64,000 bases of DNA. Source: Pelodera strongyloides. Its lineage: Eukaryota; Nematoda; Chromadorea; Rhabditida; Rhabditidae. The notes below the pieces were generated by a model. It saw only the letters and a list, made by a program, of their open reading frames with translations, did no database searches and had not been told where the DNA came from. Location of the stretch: NCBI GenBank assembly GCA_036852015.1, contig JAANDG010000213.1:62001-126000 (forward strand), read 5' to 3'. The translations under genes and the position numbers were made by a program. How positions within the stretch are numbered: position 1 is the first letter of the stretch; every line of letters starts with the position of its first letter. Shown here piece by piece: positions 12,101 through 24,307 of this stretch.

Positions 12101-15100
12101 CAAAAACCGGCAGGCATTTCGCTTTAAAGGTGCTAAAATGTAGATCTTCTAGGAGTCCGATCAAGTTTGGCAACGAGTGGAACGTGGATGTGTTGAACCG
12201 AAACAGTGTTTACAAGGAACGATTCCCGAAGGCCAAGCAACAGATGGAAGAACGGTTACAGACTTTTGTCGATGAGAACGCGCCTTTGTCAGGCGGAGTA
12301 GGGGAGCAAGAGGTGGACGCCCGATCACATCGGAGGAGCATGGTGAGTGGGTGGTTTTTACTCTGACTTAATGGTGTTTCCAAGTATGGTGAAAATTTAC
12401 AGTATTTGGAACTGCACGAGAATATTATATATGCAAGTTTCGTGCTGAAATACGGTAGTATTGACAGGCACACCGAATTTTTGGGATACTTGGAAACCCC
12501 ATTATGGGTAAAATAACGTCCATGTGTCTTATTGGGCTCAGTGTCTCTACAGTGCTTTGTATTTTTGTATTACTTGTTGTGGTAAATAGGGTCCCTTAGT
12601 TCGTATAAGTGCCATACTGTAGATGTAATTGCGTTTTGCTCAGGTTCTTACACTGGAGACGACGGCCGATCCGAGCCTCCTTCGCCTCATCGCCGACGGT
12701 GCCACCCGGTTCCTGCACCACCAACTCGTCGAGATCGCGCTCGATTGCTTGTCCAGATCAAAGGAAGATACGATCACCTGCTCCTACTTTTGTGAGATGA
12801 GCCAGAGACTGGATGAGACGTTGGCCGAGGTTTGTATGAATGGTTACGTGTGCTTGTGATGGATGCTTTGGCAAAGTTGTTAGTTTTAGACGTAGAAGCG
12901 TCTTGAAAGAATGTAAACTGTAAACCGTCGGACTGGACTGTGAATTGTTGGAATGGAGAATTCACCTACCGCTCAGCTCAGATTCTGTTTCACTCGCGGT
13001 ATTTGGTCTCGTCGCGGAAGGCAGAGAGTTAGAGGGTAGGGGAGGGAGAGAGTAAGAAATAGAAATACTGACTGAGATACTGTAATGACCGATTTGTTAA
13101 TTTAGGCTCAACTGAAAACGTCGGCCGAATCCCAGGCCTACCTCGGCAAGCTGGTCAAGCAACTCCTAATGATCGTCAGCCGACCCGCTCGTCTACTTGA
13201 ATGTCTCGAGTTCGACCCCGACGAATTCTACCAGCTCCTCGAAGAGGCTGAGGGCGTGGTGAGGGAGCAACTGGGATCAGGGACGGCGAGGGTACCCGAC
13301 CTACCGCAGTATATTATTGGTATGTTGGTGTTTACTAATTGTGACTGGGAAACCAATGAGATTTGCTGTGTGATGGGGAAAAGTATATGTATAGTACAAC
13401 TTATGGCGATAGGCTTATTACAGTTGTTAATCAAACGGATGTATTTGATGGCGCGGCGATTTTGTGTTAGAATCCGAACAACAATGATCTAACAAAAAAG
13501 GGTTACCATTTTGTATGTTCAGGAAAGCTCGGTCTTGACCGCGATCCAATGATGGATGAGGAACGGACTGCGGACTCGCCCCCGCAACTGCCGTCGACGA
13601 GTCAGGACGGGCAGACACATGGAAAGGACGGGCACGGGGCCGCCAAGGTCTGGCCAGAGCACCGGGCTCCTTGCGAGGACGATCTGGAGACTATTAGGGT
13701 GAGTTTGAGATGATTTTGACGATCGTCGCGTAGCCTTTTGGTTTTCGTATGTTAGTGATCGGTATTTATATAATTTCCTTCACTTCAGTTGGTGTCGAAC
13801 GGAGCCTATGGAGCCGTCTACTTGGTGCGGCATCGCGAAACACGCCAACGTTTCGCTTTGAAGAAGATGAACAAGCAAACGCTGATTTTGAGAAACCAGG
13901 TTGACCAGGTGAGACAGTTTCACATAGTTTTAACGTTTAGTATACTGTAATCTGCAGTCTATAAGCACTGTAATTTGGTAGAATAAATTGGTAGAATCAC
14001 TTTTAGTATGCTGTAGTCTATAAGCACTGTAAAACGTTTCCCGTTGTCGTAGTAGATTCAACACTGGAAATTTTCTACATAATAAAGCAGATTTGAATTA
14101 TTTTTTTTTGAAATTTTCTACATAATAAAGCAGATTTGAACTTTTATGATATTAGTATTGTTGTCATGACACGGAATTAGCACACATTATATTATCAAGT
14201 GGACTGGGCTGTGCTCCATCATTGACTATTATAAGTAAGCCTAGTAAGCTCATTATTCAGGTGTTCGCCGAGCGTGACATCCTCACTATGACCGACAATC
14301 CGTTTGTTGTCTCCTTCTATGGATCATTCGAAACACGGCATCATCTCTGCATGTTAATGGAATTTGTGGAGGGCGGCGACTGTGCGGCACTTTTGAAGAA
14401 TGCCGGAACTATACCGTTGGATTTGGCAAGGTTGGATATTTTACAGTGACGAATTAATTAATTCTCCATCAAAAGTTTAAGAAACAGCTAAAATAAGATT
14501 TGAAAGCATACATGAGTGTTAAAACTATCAATAAGACGCCTGCGCTGCCCACTGTTAAACAAAGCTACGTATACCTTATAATTGCAAGTTATAAATTCTA
14601 TATTAAACTAAAATAGCTCAATGTAGCTCAACGCTTTACGAATAGAGTTTGAAGTTTTGAAGTCAGCATAGCTGTTTGGGAAGATTAAATGCTATGATGT
14701 GTACCGATTAATGTTGTTTATTGAGCGTTGGTTGTTTAGGCTCTACGTTGCGGAAACCATCCTCGCGGTTGAGTACCTACACTCGTATGGAATTGTGCAC
14801 AGAGATTTGAAACCGGACAAGTGAGATTTTAATTATTATTCTAATTAAGTGTCTTTTTATTTACTTTTTTGGTATGATATTTTGCTAGGAGACACCGGTT
14901 CATTCCAATTCCAATGGGAACAAATTGTTATGCGAACAACAACTAATTGAAGTCTTTCGTCTTTGATGTGCGCCGTCGATCTGTATTTTTTATGGGAGAC
15001 TCAGTAGCCGTCTAGCTTCGTTCGTTTAAAGCGAAATGCTAGCCCCTTTGGAAAATTTGCATATGATAAGCAAATCCTATGTATCCTATGCTAATTTTGT

Positions 15101-18100
15101 ACGATCGTCCACGGCAATCGTACAAAATTAGCATAGGATACATAGGATTTGCTTATCATATGCAAATTTTCCGAAGGGGCTTGCATTTCGCTTTAAAATG
15201 AACACGTTGAAACATTGTGCTTATCCATGAGGATACCTTGCCTTTGTCTTGTGCAACAACAACAGTTATGAACGGCTGCATTTATTGCATGCAAAGTGCA
15301 GCCTTCTGGCCATTTCCGGCGCGGAATACACAATTTCCATTTAATACACATGACCGCAGTTGCCTAGGATTCTTTTCACGTGACGCGCCATACAGCTTTA
15401 AATTTTTCTTTTGATTTCAGCCTTCTGATTACTGCAATGGGCCATATCAAGCTGACGGATTTCGGACTCTCCAAGATTGGACTCATGAATAGGACCACCC
15501 TGGTTGTTGAGTCGGACGTGGCAGATACACAACAGTTCAAGGATAAGCAACTTTGTGGAACACCTGAGTGAGTATAATGTCTTTCTCTGTTTCTCTCTGT
15601 CTCTCTCTCTCTATGTCTCGCTCCCTCTCTCTCTCCCTCTCTGTCTCTCTCTCCTCCCCCTCTCTCTCTCTCTCTGTCTCACTCCATAACTACCGTGTAT
15701 TAATATTATTATTCAGATACATCGCTCCCGAGGTGATCCTCCGCCAGGGCTACGGTAAGCCGGTGGACTGGTGGGCATTGGGCGTGATACTGTATGAGTT
15801 CCTCGTTGGCATAGTGCCCTTCTTTGGCGAGAGCCCCGAGGAGCTCTTCAGCAAGGTGATCAGCGGTGGGTTATTGATCTTTTATGTTTTTTTTATAACT
15901 TTTACTCCAATTGTCTGTAAAATTGTCTTGTTATTTACGTTGGCTAATGACGGGTGTTATCTATTTTCGTTGATTAGCGTATAGAGAAGTTAGAATGTGT
16001 AGTGTAGGTAGAGTAGTAGTTTACTTGTTGGGGCAGCGTAGTGTAGATAACGTAATGGAGTTTCCAAGTATCCCAAAAATTCGATGTGATTCTGTCAATA
16101 CTACCGCACGAAACTTGCATATATAATATGAAAAATTAAAAAATATTATCGTGTAGTTCCAAGATACTGTAATTTTTCATCTTACTTGGAAACCCCATAA
16201 GTTACAAGAGCAATAATTACTTTTGGCATTACTGTAGGGGCTGCTCAGTGGCGTTTTATTGTAGCTACGTCATTGTATATTATCGCTTAACTGTTGTGTC
16301 CATGAATCATTTGCGTATTCGTTTCAGAAGAAGTCGACTATCCCGAGGAAGACGAGGCGCTGCCCGTCGAGGCCGAGGACCTGATCCGCAAGCTGCTCGA
16401 GAAGAACCCGGTCGACAGACTGGGCACCGTCTCCGGAGCCACCCAGCTGACAATGCACCCATTTTTCTTGGTAAGATTTACATATTATGAACTATTTTAA
16501 ATCGTGACAATAAAATGCAAAAGTGCATTACCAACATGACTTCGACCCCTTGAATCATGATAATTGACTAATAACTTTTTCCTTTGAAGCGTGTTAATTG
16601 ATAATTATCCGGATAATTGAAGAGAGGGCGTTTGAGCTCATTGGGTCATTGGCAGACCTAACTTTTTAATTAAAAAAAAAATGTATTGCAGCACCTCGAC
16701 TTCCACACGCTTCTGCGTCAGAAGGCCGAATTTGTTCCGAATTTGGAGAATGATGAAGACACTTCTTATTTTGATACAAGATCGGACAGGTGCGCATAAC
16801 GAAAATTTAACACCAGTCATCTTGGGACATGCATTTATTAACTATTTGAAACATTTGGTTTTGGCGTTTTTAGTTTCAGCAGATGACCAAACAAATCCGC
16901 TGTTTAGATTCTTAGAAATTCTGCTCTGGTTTGAATACTTTTGACGTTTGGGCTTCTAAAAGCCAGTTTTGAACGTGAACCGTCTTTGAATACAAGAAGA
17001 TTTGACGCATTTATTTATATATATATATAAATTCTTATAGATACAATCACGATGCCGAGAGCGCTGGTGAAGAAGACCCGATGCTTGCCGCGCAGCATTC
17101 GCCAATGTTCCACTCGTTTAGGTAAGTTGGAAATAAATATTTTGATAAACAAATTTAAGATCTAAATGGGCGGAGCCTATTTAATCAAGCAAAATTCGGC
17201 GCTTACTTACCGGCGTACCTTGTGAAATTGTTTCGCTGTATAATTTAATAATTTTCATCGGTAAATAAGATAAGGCAGGCAAAGACCGGAAGGAATGCTA
17301 AGGCAGTAGGATATCATGTTAGCGGGGGTGCTGCTTGTGTTTTCTATTTTTGTGTTTACCGTGTGTAATTCACGTTATCTTTATTGAGGTATTCTTTTTC
17401 AGCACTGCCTCGCCCCGCCACAGTATCGTTGGGGTGGATATTCCCGCGTTCCCATTGCAGAAAGATATTCCCCCGCAGCAAGCGATAGCTCAAGCTGCGG
17501 CTGCAACAAGTGCTGCTGTGGAGCATCGGTATGTCTAAAACCTGTTTTTGCTGCCTTGCTGCCCCAGCTCCCACTTATTGGTCATCTGGATATAGGGAAA
17601 GTGGAGTTGGCACGAATTTCGGGTCATTAAGCTGTGTGGCCTCCTAAGCAGACCTGATCAAGCCTTAGCACTGAGATACAGGCTCGGCACTAGTGTAGAT
17701 GAAATCAGCATGGTCGGTTTTCGAGCCTTGTATCTCAGTGCTAACTAAGGCCTGATCAGGTCTGCATTAGCTACAAAAACGTTTACATCAGTGTATATTT
17801 TGGTGAATGTAAATTTGTTGCTAGTTTCTGCGACTGTAAAAGAAAAAGCATGCAATATGATATAGATACAGTACAAAATGACATATGTTCGCGTTTTCAG
17901 CGTTCGTATGCCCTCCCAACCAAGTAGTGAAGATCATTCCACGTGTGACAGTTGCGATGCGACGGATAAGTATTCACAGGAGCCACCGATCACATCGGTA
18001 TGTGATATCGATTAGTTTTCAGTGACCAGTTGTCTTCTCTCTTTATTTTCCTCGCGCTTCTCTCTCCCTCTCTCTCTCTCTACCTCTCTCCCTCTCTCCC

Positions 18101-21100
18101 CTCTCTCTCTCATCTCCCCTCTCTCTTTCTCTCTCTCTCTCTCTAATTGTACCCGCTTTTCTACAGGCCGTACTCCTCCGTCGTCGTTTCTCCTCGCAGC
18201 GTCAATCCAACCTGTCGACGTCGTCGAGCGGAACCACCGGCACCGGACCTTTGGGAACGGGCACCGCGGGTAGTAGCACGGACAGTAGTATGGACGCGAC
18301 GTTTATGCATAATTCTTATGGTGAGCATTGCTAATTGTTGTGAAGGTTGTTTCTTGCTAGTAGAATAATTAATATCGGACGTTAGTGTCATCGCTAGCAC
18401 TTTGCACGTAGTATTTCAGACATTACTCGCCTAGTACTTAAATTTTGACGCCATTGATTTATAGGAAGCGGTGGCCACCACGTACATCACGGTGACCTAA
18501 CACGTCGTTCGCCTCTGCCTCGATTCGCGATAAGTTGCGATCCGGAGGATGAAGCACACCATCATCATGCTGCGGCAGCAGGACAACAACAAGCTGTCCA
18601 ACCTGGACAACATGCGGGGCAACAACACCGACCAAAGGAACTGTCACCCGTTGAAGAGGCGGCTAGGAAAGCGGTGAGTTGAATTGGGTACCTTACCTTA
18701 GATCTTAGATACCCTTAGCTTTCTTCTATCTTGGGCGAGCTCACTATGTTACTTAAGTGCTAAGTTCTCCGTCAGTGAAAATCTCTACACCTTGTCCTTA
18801 ACAGCTTTCCTCTAAATTTCGGTTTCGCTCCTGTGGCGAATAGATTGAACACAACTACTTCCCATAGGTTCAATTTTTTCTTGCAGAGCGACGCTTCGGG
18901 CCATCCCCTTCAGTTGGTAATCCCGGGTGCGGGACCTATTCCCGGAGGACAGTTGTCTCCCGGGGCAGTATCTGCCAGTAGCACGTCATCGGTAGATGGG
19001 CATCACTGTAACCACAAGACGATCACGATCAGGTAGGTAGATGTGTAGCTGTAGGGTACTGTAGCTATGGTCGTAGCAGAGTCATTGGTAGTCCCTAGCT
19101 AAAGCTAGTGATCGATTCTCACTTATGATACAGGATAGTTAATGAACTAAGCGTTATTAACTTTGGGTAACTCATAGGCGTTGATATAAGATTCATGAAA
19201 CATGGATAACTTTAAAGCGAAATACCAGCCGGTTTTTGAAACGTATCGTGAACAGCTGCATTTTTATGCGTTTATGCTAAGTGGTGGTCGAATTGGGGTC
19301 TAGTTTTTATGCTAAATTATACTAATTTGCATATGTTGCATAAAATGAAGATGTTCACGATGCGTTTCAAAAACCGTCCGGTATTTCGCTTCAAGAGCGA
19401 GAGTTATGTAGCGAGGCGAATTTTTTGTTTATATATTTCATCTTTCAGAAAGGGCCCGCTTGGTTTCGGCTTCACCATCAGATCGGTGCGTGTCTATGTG
19501 GGAGAGCACTCGGACTACTACAACATCGAGCACATGGTGAGCGGGATTTATGACGGATCCAATTATTTGTTCTTTATTTGTTAGCCAGTCATGTTTTGTA
19601 AATCCAAATATGGAAACCAACAAGTAGTTTGAACGAGAATGGGTGGGATCTCCCTGCATCGGATTCGTTAGTAGTGACGCCATTAGTTGTAAAGGGCACG
19701 ATGTCGTTATTCTGTGTGCTATCTGGTTACCGTATCATGCACATTTTAAGTGAGTGTTCCATGTTTCAGGTAACCGCGGTAGATGAGGGTAGTCCTGCTT
19801 ATATCGCCGGCCTGCGCGCCGACGACATGCTGGAGCACGTGAACGGTCTCTTGGTACGGAACCTCACCCACCCACAGTTGATGCACCGATTGCTGGCGTT
19901 TGGAAACGAGTTGACAGTTCGGGTAAGAATTCGCCTTTTTTGAAGTTGTATTTCCGGAAATACTCAGAAGGGAGCAAAATTTGAATATAATGTATGGAAA
20001 GAATGTATTCATCACACTTTTTTTGCCCGCGTTAATCGTGCGCTGGATATTTTCACTTCAGCTACGATAAATTTGTGTGATTATTGCAAAGAAAACTCAT
20101 CGTATAGGTTGTTCCCCTGGCGGCGACAAGTATCCGCGAAGGAGCCGCGCGCAAGAGTGCTGGCAAATTGGCCAAGAAGAAGCCGAAGCGGCCACAACGG
20201 CGTGTGCCGCTTGACAAGAAACCGCGCAAGCCGAGCGCTCTGCTTAGACGACTATCGGGCAAGCGGCAGGAGGCGAGTGGTATTGTACCGGGAACGAGCA
20301 CACAGAAGCAGACGTTCATGCCCAGGTAACACTTTTTGACTTTTAGCGAAATTTTATAGTTTTGTTGAGAGAGGTAGAGTGGGTTATTCCCGTTTAATTT
20401 TATTGATTAGCTGCCTACAAAGTGTTATCTATTTTTCAAATTTGGTAGCTGGGTAAAACTGGCGGAGATAAATCGGCTTCCCATGAAAATTGGCCTCTGG
20501 GAAGTTAGGCCAGTATATCCGGATTCAGAAATGAACTGGACACCGGTGCACCGTTTCCGCGGATTCGGTTGATATAACCCGGAACTCTTTATCTCGTTAT
20601 CTCTTTATTGCAACTTCGCTAGAGGCAACTATGCACTGTCCAATTACTTCATTAAATTTCACTATAATCACACACTCGAGATATGTCTGTTTGTCAATTA
20701 GCGCGTGTGAAAATTGTTGATAATTGTATCGTTATATCACTTTTTCAGATCAGTGTCTTCCCAGGATGGAGCGATTCTCTCTCCGAGTACTGGAGGTCCG
20801 GCCCCTGTTCCATCATCGTCACAACAGCCACAGCCGCCTAACCCGCATCCGCATCCATCTCATAAGGTTGGTTTTTGGATTCTTCGCTCTCTCTCTCTCT
20901 CTCGCCCTCTCTCTCTCTCTCTCCCTCTCTCTATCTCAAACTATCGTCCCTCTGTATCTTTCAGCCTTAGCAGGGTCGGCTGTCTCTCTTTCATTTTTTT
21001 TTTCAGTTTCTTTTATTTTCGGACTTTACCGATCTATTTTCTTTCCTCGATTTGAAGTTATGGTTAAGTTTCTTATTTTTTTCAGAGGCTCTCCGACGTA

Positions 21101-22035
21101 GGACTCCGTGAAGAAAATCGTTCGCCACTGGCGAGCTCGAGACCTAGCTCGTTGCATGGATTGAAGGTGAGTGCGTGGTTATGCATGGACGTCAGGGTAT
21201 TAAAGGGAATGTCATGGGCTTTGTGAACCTGCGAACGCAAGGAGTGGTTTGCAGAAGGCGCTGTAGTGTGGACATACTGTAATATTCAATGGTTGAAGAA
21301 AATTTTATAACACAAACTAGGTGGTAAACTATTGCTGTTTCACCCGTATGTTATAACATTTTGTTGCCTTATGATGTTGATAATACCTGCTTTCGTGATA
21401 GATTTTCGAAAAGAAGTGCTGCTACCGGTTCGCTCAATTTGGATTTTTTAAACATATGATCGTGGTGTTGCTGATTCTCCCCGTCTGATGTCTGTGCTTT
21501 CAGCAGACGAAGCCAGTCACGGTGACGACGCCGGCCACAACGAAGATCCCATCATCGAGTCCGATTCCAGTGAGCCCCTTGGCTAGAACACATCCAGATA
21601 ATCCCTCACCAACTAGGTAGGTTATTCAATTAATTAATCGATAAGATTGATCAATCCATTTGAGTGGTATACGCGTATTGACGTGTAGCATAACCTATGA
21701 TTACATCAAAAAAGTTTGTATATCATACCACTATAGGTACGCTAGATACTTTTGTTGGCAATACAAAAGTAACTAGCGTACCTATAGTATTATCACAAAA
21801 AAGTTTATATAGCATACCTGCATACCTATAAAAAAAGTTGGTATATCATACCTATAGAATTACAAACAAAGAAAGGATAATGCAAGGGTCTCGTAACCTT
21901 TATTGGATAAGAGTTCAGAAGTGGAAAAAACTCGGCTCGAGCCTCCATCATATATTATTACCCTTCAGGTCGCCGAGCCCTTCCCGTTTTGCCGGCCGAC
22001 ACATTATGAACCGGCTATTGCACAGGAAAGATTGA
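8723..22035 (+). CDS. kin-4: MAST-family microtubule-associated Ser/Thr protein kinase
   Basis: Exons: 8723-9082, 10218-10426, 10977-11112, 11449-11585, 12153-12342, 12644-12829, 13106-13319, 13523-13698, 13789-13908, 14261-14430, 14740-14820, 15421-15567, 15717-15865, 16328-16470, 16692-16789, 17041-17121, 17403-17528, 17901-17997, 18167-18320, 18465-18673, 18887-19032, 19449-19536, 19770-19922, 20108-20325, 20749-20866, 21086-21166, 21504-21616, 21969-22035. All phases agree, giving 4167 nt and 1388 residues. The order is a Ser-rich N-terminus with the [15 protein letters not shown] and RPRSRSL motifs, the MAST pre-kinase domain (about 281-480), the kinase (about 531-806), and a PDZ domain (about 1105-1190) followed by a basic tail. 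Catalytic features are intact: NGAYGAVY loop, ALKK (K561), HRDLKPDN, DFG (673-675), and GTPEYIAPE. MAST kinases phosphorylate substrates such as PTEN and scaffold at the cytoskeleton through the PDZ domain. The symbol follows the C. elegans orthologue. The first exon is the least certain, since an in-frame stop lies just upstream of ATG 8723 and no strong acceptor is seen there. Confidence 0.93.
9099..9172 (+). repeat. CT microsatellite, MAST intron 1
   Basis: Nearly pure TC repeat starting 17 nt after the donor of the exon ending at 9082. A second array lies at about 9503-9532. Confidence 0.9.
9574..9895 (+). repeat. Tandem duplication with a 149-bp period, MAST intron 1
   Basis: TTTCAGATTTGATGTACTTT, the downstream CTCCTCTGCACATCTATTTC and AAGCGTTTTTTCTGTCTTCA each occur twice, with the copies starting at 9574 and 9723. 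The second copy has small insertions. Confidence 0.85.
10769..10912. repeat. Near-perfect hairpin, MAST intron 2
   Basis: Arms of about 64 bp (TATTCAGTGTTGTGGTGAGC ... and its complement) surround a loop of about 15 bp containing TTCTGTGTGCTAAAC. It lies about 65 bp before the exon at 10977, so it would fold in the pre-mRNA. Confidence 0.85.
11135..11302. mobile_element. AGCGATAC-type TTAA element, MAST intron 3
   Basis: It starts TCAAAGCGATACAACGGCC and ends GGTGTTATATCGCTTTAA. TTTTTGAAAC appears near the left end and TTTTGAAAATCCGG near the right. One flank has mutated from TTAA to TCAA. The left end is 22 bp into the intron. Confidence 0.65.
11612..11782. mobile_element. 171-bp palindromic TTAA element, MAST intron 4
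   Basis: Family A. It starts TTAAAGCGAAATG and ends CATTTCGCTTTAA. Almost the whole length is one palindrome around a central GATCGTCCACGGCAATCG. Confidence 0.9.
11949..12127. mobile_element. 179-bp TTAA element, family B, MAST intron 4
   Basis: It starts TTAAAGCGAAATACCTGCCG and ends GGCAGGCATTTCGCTTTAA, with TTTTTGAAAC and GTTTCAAAAAC subterminal inverted repeats. Its right end is 25 bp before the exon at 12153. Confidence 0.9.
12373..12500. repeat. kin-4: Small inverted-repeat element (copy 2), MAST intron
   Basis: The ends are GTTTCCAAGTAT and ATACTTGGAAACCCC, and the interior matches the copy at 1281. It lies just after the exon ending at 12342. Confidence 0.7.
15026..15196. mobile_element. 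171-bp palindromic TTAA element, MAST kinase-core intron
   Basis: Family A, complete, inside the intron 14821-15420. Confidence 0.9.
15577..15684 (+). repeat. CT microsatellite filling a short MAST intron
   Basis: The 149-nt intron 15568-15716 is mostly CT with a few GT and CC interruptions. Confidence 0.85.
16057..16196. repeat. kin-4: Small inverted-repeat element (copy 3, reversed), MAST intron
   Basis: The same interior is present in the opposite orientation (CTACCGCACGAAACTTGCATATA, then GTAGTTCCAAGATACTG). Ends are GTTTCCAAGTATCC and TACTTGGAAACCCC. Confidence 0.7.
17648..17765. repeat. Hairpin repeat, MAST intron
   Basis: GCAGACCTGATCAAGCCTTAG with TAGCACTGAGATACAGGCTC pairs with GAGCCTTGTATCTCAGTGCT and GGCCTGATCAGGTCTGC. 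Confidence 0.8.
18058..18145 (+). repeat. CT microsatellite, MAST intron
   Basis: Interrupted CT/CCT tract occupying most of the intron 17998-18166. Confidence 0.85.
19212..19394. mobile_element. 183-bp TTAA element, family B, MAST intron
   Basis: It starts TTAAAGCGAAATACCAGCCG and ends CCGGTATTTCGCTTCAA, so one flank has mutated to TCAA. It lies in the intron 19033-19448. Confidence 0.88.
19449..19922 (+). other. kin-4: PDZ domain exons of the MAST gene
   Basis: Two exons encode [21 protein letters not shown], then an EEG-like segment ([22 protein letters not shown]). The carboxylate-binding loop is GFGF. Position and sequence match the single PDZ domain of MAST kinases, which binds C-terminal tails of partner proteins. 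The next exon (20108-20325) is strongly Lys/Arg-rich, as in the vertebrate relatives. Confidence 0.88.
20445..20585 (+). mobile_element. SINE fragment, family 2 body, MAST intron
   Basis: It matches the body of the full-length copy at 56862 (GGCGGAGATAAATCGGCTTC, CCGGTGCACCGTTTC, GCGGATTCGGTTGATATA) but lacks the tRNA-like head, as a 5'-truncated SINE insertion would. Confidence 0.8.
20886..20936 (+). repeat. CT microsatellite, MAST intron
   Basis: CT repeat 20 nt after the exon ending at 20866. Confidence 0.85.
21670..21795. repeat. Hairpin plus GTATATCATACC repeats, last MAST intron
   Basis: CACTATAGGTACGCTAG and TACTTTTGT pair with ACAAAAGTA and CTAGCGTACCTATAGTA. AAAAAAGTT(T/G)(G/A)TATATC-type units recur at 21710, 21790 and 21830. 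Confidence 0.7.
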
Positions 22036-23104
22036 CCTTTATATGGGTTTTTATTCTAATTTTCACGGATTCACATCTTGGACCGGTGCCAACGGGTGGA
22101 CTGCATTATAGAATCTCTGACAACGGTCATCTCTACCGTATATGTGTTTTAATCTTTTAAGTCTGTGCATATATATGTACTGTAAAAAGTGATGTACTAT
22201 GGTTTTTAAGCGTGATCCTATATCTGCTGTGTGAGAAAATGCCGTTATCGTGATATGTTGGTGACCAATTTATTAGTACTTTTTTTGATTTGGTGCGGTA
22301 ACTCTGCAAACTGAATACCCAGTACAGCATGAGACAACTAAGGCATTTATGCTAATCCTCCCCCCTCCTGTGCGTAAGTATATTGTTGGTATTTTTATGA
22401 TATTGTCTATTTCTAATGTATGTTTATTCTGAGTATTCTGAGCTTATGTTTATATCATCGATTTTTTTGTGTAATTTTAAGCTGTTCCCGCGAACTACCA
22501 ATTTTTTCAGTTGAGTAGCCCATTTATTGTGAACTACTGGCCTTTTGAATTGTATGTTATCATTCATGGTCTTCTTGTTTTCTTTCGCACAAGAAAGGGC
22601 GAAAACAGCGCGGCACCCGCGCAGGGCTTTCGCTGTGTTGGCGCTAATTAGTACATCAAATTATATCAATTCCATTGCCAGCTTCACCACGGTATATGGG
22701 CTACTCGGGATAACTCAAAGCTTAATTTCCGATGTTTGGTGGAAAAATGTTTCTATGTAGTTGACTATGTTTTGAATTTTGTTAGTATTTCCGTTTCATC
22801 CATATTGTTACTATTAATTATTATTCTATGTATTGTAGGCTTTTTTTGACCAAGTTAATTGAACTGAGCACCACAAAGTTTACGTGGATCAAGTATGATG
22901 TTTGCTTACGTTGTTCACGTAAACATGGTGAGTATGTCATGTTTTACGTCGTCTTTTAGTTTAAGTATGACTTTAATTGATCTCATTGGCTGTAGTGGGA
23001 TAAGTCCCCTTCATGTGTATGTGTATTTATCGCGGTGTTCTGCTTACGGCACCTTTTTCAGCCCTTTGAGTATCTTATCTGATTTTTGGAGGGTTTAACT
23101 TCCT

Positions 23105-23524
23105 TTAAAGGAGGAGGCTCACGAGAATGAAGTGCGCAAATAGTTTCCTTTTATCGAAGGATAATGGGTTTATCTTCCAAAAAAACAAGTATTATAAGGT
23201 TCAGCGCTTTAGTTTTTTTGAATTAATTAATCTAAGAACTCGAAGTCAAATAAAATTACCTATCGTATGCAAGGTAGACTTCAAAGCTAAACATGCAAAT
23301 TTACAAGCCATTTTGCAAGCCAGCCCAAAATTTGCATGCCCACTATGGAAATCAACTATTTTTACGATCCAAAATTTTGATAGAATTCATAGTTTTATAT
23401 TGATTTACACCTTCCAGTTAAAAGCTTTTGCATTGTAAAGCATGTCTTTCGGAACTTAATACCATCATCTTTCGATAAAAGGAAACCATTCGAGCACTTC
23501 ATTCTCGTGAGCCTCCTCCTTTAA
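23105..23524. mobile_element. TTAAAGGAGG foldback element
   Basis: It is flanked by TTAA. The arms read AGGAGGAGGCTCACGAGAAT at each end and stay complementary for more than 50 bp (TTTCCTTTTATCGAA). A related element is at 45118. A 103-residue frame inside it is an artefact of the palindrome. Confidence 0.8.
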
Positions 23525-23872
23525 ATTCTACTTTTGATAAAATTTACTTTCAAAAAGTAACTCTGTTACGTCGTAGCGGGTTTCTCGCACGGATATTTCC
23601 TCAATCCCGACTGCGAAATAATGGAGTTATTTGAAAAAGTAGATGACTAAATTAAAAATTAGGCTCTAAATTAAATGGCTATCCAAGAGGAAATTTTAAT
23701 GACCAAATCATTGAAGCTAGAGGTGCAGAGTGTGGATAGAATAATTGGACATACAGTATGATATTGGATTATGATATCTTACATCATTTAGGGGTACGGT
23801 AACGCTTCCTGAGAAGTAAGCAAGTAAGTGCCAAATTATACTGTACACTTCACTCTGTATCTCTAGATCTTT

Positions 23873-23993
23873 TTAAAGAGATATGACAGCCGGGTTGTGA
23901 AACATATGTTGGAAAATAACTCATGTGTGATGGGCAAATAAATATGATGTAAGGAGTGGGCGCTTTCACAAACCGGGTGTCATGCCGCTTTAA
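23873..23993. mobile_element. 121-bp TTAA element, AGAGATATGACAGCCGG ends
   Basis: It starts TTAAAGAGATATGACAGCCG with TTGTGAAAC, and ends CGGGTGTCATGCCGCTTTAA. A divergent member of the AGCGGTAT group. Confidence 0.7.
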
Positions 23994-24307
23994 ATTTGTT
24001 TTTATCCGCGCAGCAGTTTCGATCCGGGTTACTTTCTGTACTTGTAATCGTGTTCCTGTCTATAGAAGAAGTCTGTAAATAAGGTGTATTATTGATGTGA
24101 AAATAGAAAATAAGCAAATTTGAAAATTTTGATCATTGGCTTTTTTGCCTGTGCTTTTTGAGAACTTATCAATGTGTAACTTTGAAGCGTTGGTATTGTA
24201 CAATCAAATATTTGAGCTTTATGGATTTTGTTTTTTTAGTTGGGGTACATGTGCATTCGAGTGGATTGAGATTGTAGTTTGTAGTTTGTAATAGAACAGA
24301 CATGGGG

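Larger units (their letters stand above)
14261..16470 (+). other. kin-4: Kinase catalytic core exons of the MAST gene
   Basis: These exons carry the AGC-type kinase core: ERDIL (alpha-C), the hinge MEFVEGGDC, the catalytic loop HRDLKPDN split across the intron at 14821-15420, DFGLSK, an extended activation segment, and GTPE split at 15567/15717. The glycine loop and ATP-binding lysine are in the preceding exon, 13789-13908. All invariant residues looked for are present, so an active kinase is predicted. The intron at 14821-15420 holds a complete 171-bp TTAA element. The intron at 15568-15716 is almost entirely CT-rich. Confidence 0.9.

Noticed and set aside
23127..23438. 103-residue open frame
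   Set aside because: It lies wholly inside a TTAA foldback element and reads through its palindromic arms.
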